Part shown: positions 15,708-19,410 of the stretch, piece by piece | Position numbering within the stretch: the first letter of the stretch is position 1 | Layout: each line of letters opens with the position of its first letter | Assembly: GCA_036566745.1 (NCBI GenBank) | Contig: DATCVR010000174.1 | Location: forward strand, 1-19,410 | Reading direction: 5' to 3' | Length of the DNA: 19,410 nucleotides | Origin: DATCVR01 sp036566745 | Lineage (GTDB): Bacteria > Actinomycetota > Actinomycetes > Jiangellales > Jiangellaceae | Notes under the pieces: generated by a model | The model's database searches: none | What the model was told of the DNA's origin: nothing | Seen by the model: the letters and a program-made list of their open reading frames with translations, nothing else | Translations under genes and position numbers: made by a program

Positions 15708-16661
15708 TCAGACGAGGTAGGTGTCGGTGCCGGACTCGAGGACGTTCAGGATCGAACGGACGGCTCGTGAGCCCATGGCGGCGCGGGCCTCATGGGTCAG
15801 CGAGGCGATGTGCCCCGTGACCAGCAGGCGGTCATCGCCGAAGTCGTCGGTCAATCGTGTCGAGATGTCCGTGTCGTCGTAGAAGCCGTCGAAGGCCGCA
15901 GCCTCTACGGTGCCGGTCTCGAGGGCCTGGCGGAGTCCGGCGGCGTCGACCACCTCGGGCCGAGCGGTGTTCACCAACAGCAAGCCGGGTTGTGCCGCCG
16001 CGAGTAGCTCAGCGCTGACGAGCCCCTGGGTATGTTCGTTGCCGGGAGTCATGACGATGAGCACGTCGACATTCGCGACGAGACGGTCCAGCGGCTGGAA
16101 GTCGATACCGAGTCGTTCCTCGTCGGCGGGTTTCCTGGTCCTGCTGTAGTAGGAGACCTCGGCTCCGAAGCCCTGGACAAGGATGTCGGCGATGCGGGTG
16201 CCGATCGCGCCGAGTCCGACGATGCCGCATCGCCGCGAGCGCAGTTCGTGCCGCCGTGCCTCGAAGCCGCGTTCGCCCGTGCGGTAGCGGTTGCCGTTGT
16301 GGGTGATTCGCCGGCACAGGTCGAGGGTCAGCCCGAGGGTGAACTCGGCAACCGAGTCGGTCAGCGTGTCGGGCGTGTTCGTGATCGGGATTCCGCGTGC
16401 TCGGACGGCCGAGGCGTCCATGAACGACTCGTAGCCCATCCCGAGGAAGGCGATGACTCCGAGCTCGTCGGCCTCGCCCAGAGCCGTGGCCGTGACGAAC
16501 TCGTCCCCACCCAGCAGGTACCCGACCGCGCTGGCCAGCTCCCGGCGAAGCTCCTGCTCGGGAAGAAGGTGATGCGGATTGTGAACGTCGAAACCGGCGT
16601 CGACCAGCGGCTGGAGAATGCCCGTGTCCACGCTCGAACCTGTGACCAAGATCTTGCTCAA
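15708..16661 (-). CDS. D-isomer-specific 2-hydroxyacid dehydrogenase family protein
   Basis: The 317-aa product has an N-terminal catalytic lobe, a Rossmann NAD(P) domain with GLGAIG (149-154), and the usual order of active-site motifs. The catalytic Arg is present (R234, in NTARPEVVD), but the motif is normally ARGxxVD, so Gly is replaced by Pro. The final His is present (H284, in VTGHIAS). The Glu normally in the DVFxxEP segment is not there; the region reads FDGFYDD, and an Asp may substitute. Substrate is unknown, and phosphoglycerate dehydrogenase activity is unlikely without its regulatory domain. The chosen start is TTG 16661, with GAGGAG 10 nt upstream; the frame extends to 16919, but those extra residues are not family-like. 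By eye its GC content is lower than its neighbours. It lies 127 nt downstream of pdxR on the same strand. Confidence 0.87.
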   Translation of the reverse strand: MSKILVTGSSVDTGILQPLVDAGFDVHNPHHLLPEQELRRELASAVGYLLGGDEFVTATALGEADELGVIAFLGMGYESFMDASAVRARGIPITNTPDTLTDSVAEFTLGLTLDLCRRITHNGNRYRTGERGFEARRHELRSRRCGIVGLGAIGTRIADILVQGFGAEVSYYSRTRKPADEERLGIDFQPLDRLVANVDVLIVMTPGNEHTQGLVSAELLAAAQPGLLLVNTARPEVVDAAGLRQALETGTVEAAAFDGFYDDTDISTRLTDDFGDDRLLVTGHIASLTHEARAAMGSRAVRSILNVLESGTDTYLV

Positions 16662-16788
16662 CGAACATCCGCTCCTCGGGACCCGCGCGACCAGGTGGGC
16701 CGGCATCAATGCGACGAGCCACCCTACATGTCGGCGGCCATGACCTCCAGACGGGGACCACGTCCGCTCAGGCAAGGCCCCCCGTGGC

Positions 16789-18219
16789 TCAGATCCGGAA
16801 GCACTGCCGCAGGAGCCGGAGCCCATCGGGAATGCGGTCGGTGGGGATCGCGCCGTAGCCGAGGACGAGCCCGGCCGGCGCCGGCCCGTCGGCGGCGAAG
16901 TCGGACAGCGGCTGTACACCGACCCCGGCGGCGGTCGCCTTCGTGACGACCGCCGCGATCTCGGCGTTCGACCGCGACTCGGCCAGTGCGCTCAGGTGCA
17001 GCCCGCCGGCGCCTGCCACCACATCGAGCAGGCCGTCGAAGTCGCGCTCGAGGATCTCGGCGACGCGGTCGTGCCGGGCGTGATAGACCCCGCGCATCCG
17101 GCGCAGGTGGCGGCCGAACCACCCCTCGTCGATGAACCGCGCCAGGGTGGCCTGGACCGGGAGGGAGGTGTGCCAGTCGGTGACGAACTTGGCCGCCTGG
17201 ATGGCGCGGTGGAGCGACGCCGGAGCCACGACGAACCCGAGTCGCAGCGTGGCGAGCATGGTCTTGGAGAACGACCCGACGTAGAGCACCCGGCCGTGGG
17301 GATCGAGGGTCTGCAGCGGCTCGACCGGGCGGGCGTCGAAACGGAACTCGCTGTCGTAGTCGTCCTCGATGACGGCCGCGTCGTGCAGCTGTGCCCATTC
17401 CAGCAGCGCCAGCCGACGGCGCAGAGACATCGCCGTACCCAGCGGGAACTGGTGGGACGGCGAGACGTACACCAGCCTGGTGCGGGCCGGGATGGCGTCG
17501 ACCACGAGTCCTTCGGCATCGACCGGCACACCCACCACCCGGGCACCCAGCGTGGCGAACAGCCGCCGGGCCGGGGGATAGCCCGGGTCCTCGACGGCCA
17601 CCTGGTCGCCCGGATCGACCAGGACCCGGGTGATGAGGTCGACCGCCTGCTGGGTGCCGTTGGTGATGGTGATGTCCTCGACGGTGGCACTGAGCCCGCG
17701 GGACACCGCGACGTGGGCGGCGATGGCGGCCCGCAGGCCGAGGTGACCGCCCGGGTCGCCGTACCCGCCGTCGCCGTCGCGGGCGTGGATCTCGCGGCCG
17801 AGCAGCCGCCGCCAGACGTCGTAGGGGAACAGCGCGGCGTCGGGCACCCCCGGCCGGAAGTCGAACTCCGGCGGCTCGTCGAACGGCTCGGGCAGCGCGA
17901 CGTCCTTCCACAGAGCCCGCGGGCGCAGCGTGGTGTCGGTGGGGGTGGAGCGGTGCAGCCAGGCCGCGGCGGCCGGGGTGACGGCGTCGCTGACGAAGGT
18001 GCCGGCGCCGGTGCGCGAGACCAGGAACCCCTCGGCCCGCAGCCGGTCGTACGCCACGACCACGGTGGCCCGCGCGACGTCGAGCCGGTGCGCGAGGTCG
18101 CGGCTGGGCGGGATCCGCTCGCCGGGTCCGAGCCGGCCGTCGAGCACGGCCTGGCGGAGCTGGCGATAGATCTCGCCGGCCAGGTCGGCCCGGCCGGTGA
18201 GATCGATCTGGACGTCCAC
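16789..18219 (-). CDS. pdxR: MocR-type (GntR/aminotransferase) regulator, PdxR
   Basis: The 476-aa product has an N-terminal GntR winged helix (residues about 1-78; GERIPPSRDLAHRLDVARATV then YDRLRAEGFLVSRTGAGTFV) and a fold-type I aminotransferase domain (about 115-476). The PLP lysine is K319 in SFSKT; the NGTQQAVDL, DPGYP and EDDYDSEFRF motifs are typical of MocR regulators. In other bacteria PdxR senses PLP and controls pdxST. It is divergent from pdxS, which supports the name. The start is GTG 18219; a TANNNT box (TAGGCT, 18232 to 18227) ends 7 nt before it, and there is no good ribosome site, so the mRNA may be leaderless. No frame break was seen. It may also activate or repress other genes. 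Confidence 0.93.
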   Translation of the reverse strand: MDVQIDLTGRADLAGEIYRQLRQAVLDGRLGPGERIPPSRDLAHRLDVARATVVVAYDRLRAEGFLVSRTGAGTFVSDAVTPAAAAWLHRSTPTDTTLRPRALWKDVALPEPFDEPPEFDFRPGVPDAALFPYDVWRRLLGREIHARDGDGGYGDPGGHLGLRAAIAAHVAVSRGLSATVEDITITNGTQQAVDLITRVLVDPGDQVAVEDPGYPPARRLFATLGARVVGVPVDAEGLVVDAIPARTRLVYVSPSHQFPLGTAMSLRRRLALLEWAQLHDAAVIEDDYDSEFRFDARPVEPLQTLDPHGRVLYVGSFSKTMLATLRLGFVVAPASLHRAIQAAKFVTDWHTSLPVQATLARFIDEGWFGRHLRRMRGVYHARHDRVAEILERDFDGLLDVVAGAGGLHLSALAESRSNAEIAAVVTKATAAGVGVQPLSDFAADGPAPAGLVLGYGAIPTDRIPDGLRLLRQCFRI

Positions 18220-18226
18220 GACGACG

Positions 18227-18232
18227 AGCCTA
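18227..18232 (-). promoter_or_regulatory. -10 box for a leaderless pdxR transcript
   Basis: On the - strand, TAGGCT lies 7 nt upstream of the pdxR GTG, which would make the start codon the +1 base. No Shine-Dalgarno-like sequence is between them. A -10 of the form TANNNT 6-8 nt from the start codon is the usual layout for leaderless genes in actinobacteria. No clear -35 is visible. Confidence 0.5.
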
Positions 18233-18241
18233 CGCGCTCCG

Positions 18242-18327
18242 ATTGGACTGGTGCATCCACCGCCCTGGTCCTGTGGACAGGGCCAAGGACCAGCAGCGAA
18301 TGCGACGACCGGGGGAATTGGACTGGT
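18242..18327. promoter_or_regulatory. paired 11-bp direct repeats, candidate PdxR operator
   Basis: ATTGGACTGGT occurs exactly at 18242-18252 and again at 18317-18327, 75 bp apart (about seven helical turns, so on the same face of DNA). The first copy sits in the pdxR core promoter, between its -10 and the expected -35. The second contains TTGGAC (18318-18323) in the position of a -35 for pdxS. MocR regulators commonly bind paired direct repeats, so this is the likely PdxR site, giving autorepression and pdxS activation. That mechanism is inference. Confidence 0.7.
18265..18293. repeat. nested inverted repeat between the two direct repeats
   Basis: CTGGTCCT (18265-18272) pairs with AGGACCAG (18286-18293). 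Inside it, CCTGT-GG-ACAGG (18270-18281) is a second small palindrome. It lies between the two direct repeats and shares the CTGGT core with them. It may be an extra regulator site or help DNA looping. No RNA gene is evident. Confidence 0.5.
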
Positions 18328-18401
18328 CGATTCGGTCTGTACGGCTTGGAGGGACGTACCATGATGCTCGTCCCGAAGTGGCCCGAAATCAGAGGTGGAT
18401 C

Positions 18402-19301
18402 GTGTCCGAGACCAGTGTCCCCGCCATCGGAACCGCTCGCGTCAAGCGCGGCATGGCCGAGATGCTCAAGGGCGGCGTCATCATGGACGTCGTCACTCCC
18501 GACCAGGCGAAGATCGCTGAAGACGCCGGCGCCGTGGCCGTCATGGCCCTCGAGCGGGTCCCCGCCGACATCCGCGCCCAGGGCGGCGTGGCCCGGATGA
18601 GCGACCCGGACCTCATCGACGGCATCATCGAGGCCGTCTCCATCCCGGTGATGGCCAAGGCCCGCATCGGCCACTTCGTCGAGGCGCAGGTGCTGCAGAG
18701 CCTCGGCGTCGACTACATCGACGAGTCCGAGGTCCTCACCCCCGCCGACTACGAACACCACATCGACAAGTGGCGCTTCACCGTCCCCTTCGTCTGCGGT
18801 GCCACCAACCTCGGCGAGGCGCTGCGGCGGATCAACGAGGGCGCGGCGATGATCCGCTCCAAGGGCGAGGCCGGCACCGGCGACGTCTCCAACGCCACCA
18901 CCCACATGCGCCAGCTCCGCGACCAGATCACCCGGCTGACCTCGCTGCCCGAGGACGAGCTGTACGTCGCGGCCAAGGAGCTGCAGGCGCCGTACGAGCT
19001 GGTCCGCGAGGTGGCCGCCGCCGGCAAGCTGCCGGTGGTCCTGTTCACCGCGGGCGGCATCGCCACCCCCGCCGACGCCGCGATGATGATGCAGCTCGGC
19101 GCCGAGGGTGTCTTCGTGGGCTCCGGGATCTTCAAGTCCGGCGACCCGGCCGGGCGCGCCGAGGCGATCGTCAAGGCCACCACGTTCTACGACGACCCCG
19201 ACGTGCTGGCCAAGGTCTCGCGCGGGCTCGGCGAGGCCATGGTCGGCATCAACGTCGCCGACGTGCCCAAGCCGCACCGCCTGGCCGAGCGCGGCTGGTG
19301 A
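18402..19301 (+). CDS. pdxS: PdxS: pyridoxal 5'-phosphate synthase, synthase subunit
   Basis: This 299-aa (beta/alpha)8 enzyme makes PLP from ribose 5-phosphate, glyceraldehyde 3-phosphate and ammonia from PdxT, in the cytoplasm as a dodecamer. The catalytic residues are visible: D29 in VIMDVV, K86 in MAKARIGH and K154 in RSKGEAGTG, equivalent to B. subtilis D24, K81 and K149. The phosphate-binding FTAGGIATPADAA and FVGSGIF segments are intact. GTG 18402 follows AGAGGTGG with 5 nt spacing. The longer frame from 18243 would translate the promoter and operator region, so it is rejected. pdxR is divergent, 182 nt away. The pdxT gene is not in the window and is expected downstream. Confidence 0.97.
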   Translation: MSETSVPAIGTARVKRGMAEMLKGGVIMDVVTPDQAKIAEDAGAVAVMALERVPADIRAQGGVARMSDPDLIDGIIEAVSIPVMAKARIGHFVEAQVLQSLGVDYIDESEVLTPADYEHHIDKWRFTVPFVCGATNLGEALRRINEGAAMIRSKGEAGTGDVSNATTHMRQLRDQITRLTSLPEDELYVAAKELQAPYELVREVAAAGKLPVVLFTAGGIATPADAAMMMQLGAEGVFVGSGIFKSGDPAGRAEAIVKATTFYDDPDVLAKVSRGLGEAMVGINVADVPKPHRLAERGW

Positions 19302-19314
19302 CCGCCGGTATCCG

Positions 19315-19410
19315 GTGAGCAGCGACATCGACGCCGACACCGTCTTCGGCCCGGACTGGCACCGGGCCGACGACGGTGTCTACGAGCGCCGGGCGGCCCG
19401 GGTGATCCTG
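19315..19410 (+). CDS. start of a gene cut by the window edge, possibly NUDIX hydrolase
   Basis: From GTG 19315, 13 nt after the pdxS stop, the frame stays open for 32 codons to the window end. The N-terminus is acidic and ends YERRAARVIL, which resembles the first strand of many NUDIX hydrolases (xRxAARVxLL). No NUDIX box can be seen, because it would lie beyond the window. The short gap suggests co-transcription with pdxS. It is not recognisably PdxT. The reading frame is fairly sure; the family is a guess. Confidence 0.5.
   Translation, partial: MSSDIDADTVFGPDWHRADDGVYERRAARVIL

Noticed and set aside
16992..19340. 782-aa open frame on the - strand across pdxR and opposite pdxS
   Set aside because: The half opposite pdxS is a shadow, and the half over pdxR is another frame of that gene with S/R/P-rich translation.

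Overview
The window comes from a high-GC actinobacterium. Evidence: strong G/C bias at third codon positions, many GTG/TTG starts, a phosphatidylinositol mannoside (PIM) gene cluster, a DtxR/IdeR-type iron box, and a promoter that looks leaderless. The gene order resembles the Mycobacterium tuberculosis order thrS – HIT – pgsA1 – acyltransferase – pimA. I cannot place the genus; Propionibacteriales or Jiangellales would fit, but that is a guess.

Layout. (1) 1-2099, + strand: the 3' part of thrS and a HIT-family nucleotide phosphorylase/hydrolase. (2) 2100-10077: a block lying between the HIT gene and the PIM genes. It holds a 14-TM DHA2-type drug exporter with an AT-rich operator-like promoter, a 14-bp inverted-repeat terminator, a secreted and membrane-anchored protein with about 12 NHL repeats, and, on the - strand, the iron-uptake operon efeU-efeO-efeB under a well-matched iron box. 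(3) 10078-12225, - strand: an EF-G-like translational GTPase whose switch motifs are not canonical. (4) 12423-15669, + strand: a tightly packed lipid operon of PIP synthase (pgsA), PIM acyltransferase (patA-like), PimA mannosyltransferase, and a small LemA-like membrane protein. (5) 15708-19301: a D-2-hydroxyacid dehydrogenase with altered active-site motifs, then the vitamin B6 pair of a MocR-type regulator (pdxR) divergent from pdxS. Their spacer carries an exact 11-bp direct repeat and a nested inverted repeat. (6) 19315-end: the start of another gene, possibly NUDIX.

How the genes work together. PgsA makes phosphatidylinositol phosphate; after dephosphorylation to PI, PimA adds the first mannose and the acyltransferase acylates it. 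EfeU (permease), EfeO (lipoprotein iron carrier) and EfeB (Tat-exported heme peroxidase) form one ferrous-iron importer. PdxR probably senses PLP and controls PdxS, the synthase subunit of PLP synthase; its PdxT partner is not in the window.

No mobile element, CRISPR array, tRNA or rRNA was seen. Most of the window is conserved actinobacterial housekeeping. The least explained items are the 12-repeat NHL surface protein, the degenerate EF-G paralog, the pdxR/pdxS control region, and the operator-like palindromes at 2232-2253 and 4123-4136. I did not find a convincing wholly new multi-gene system.
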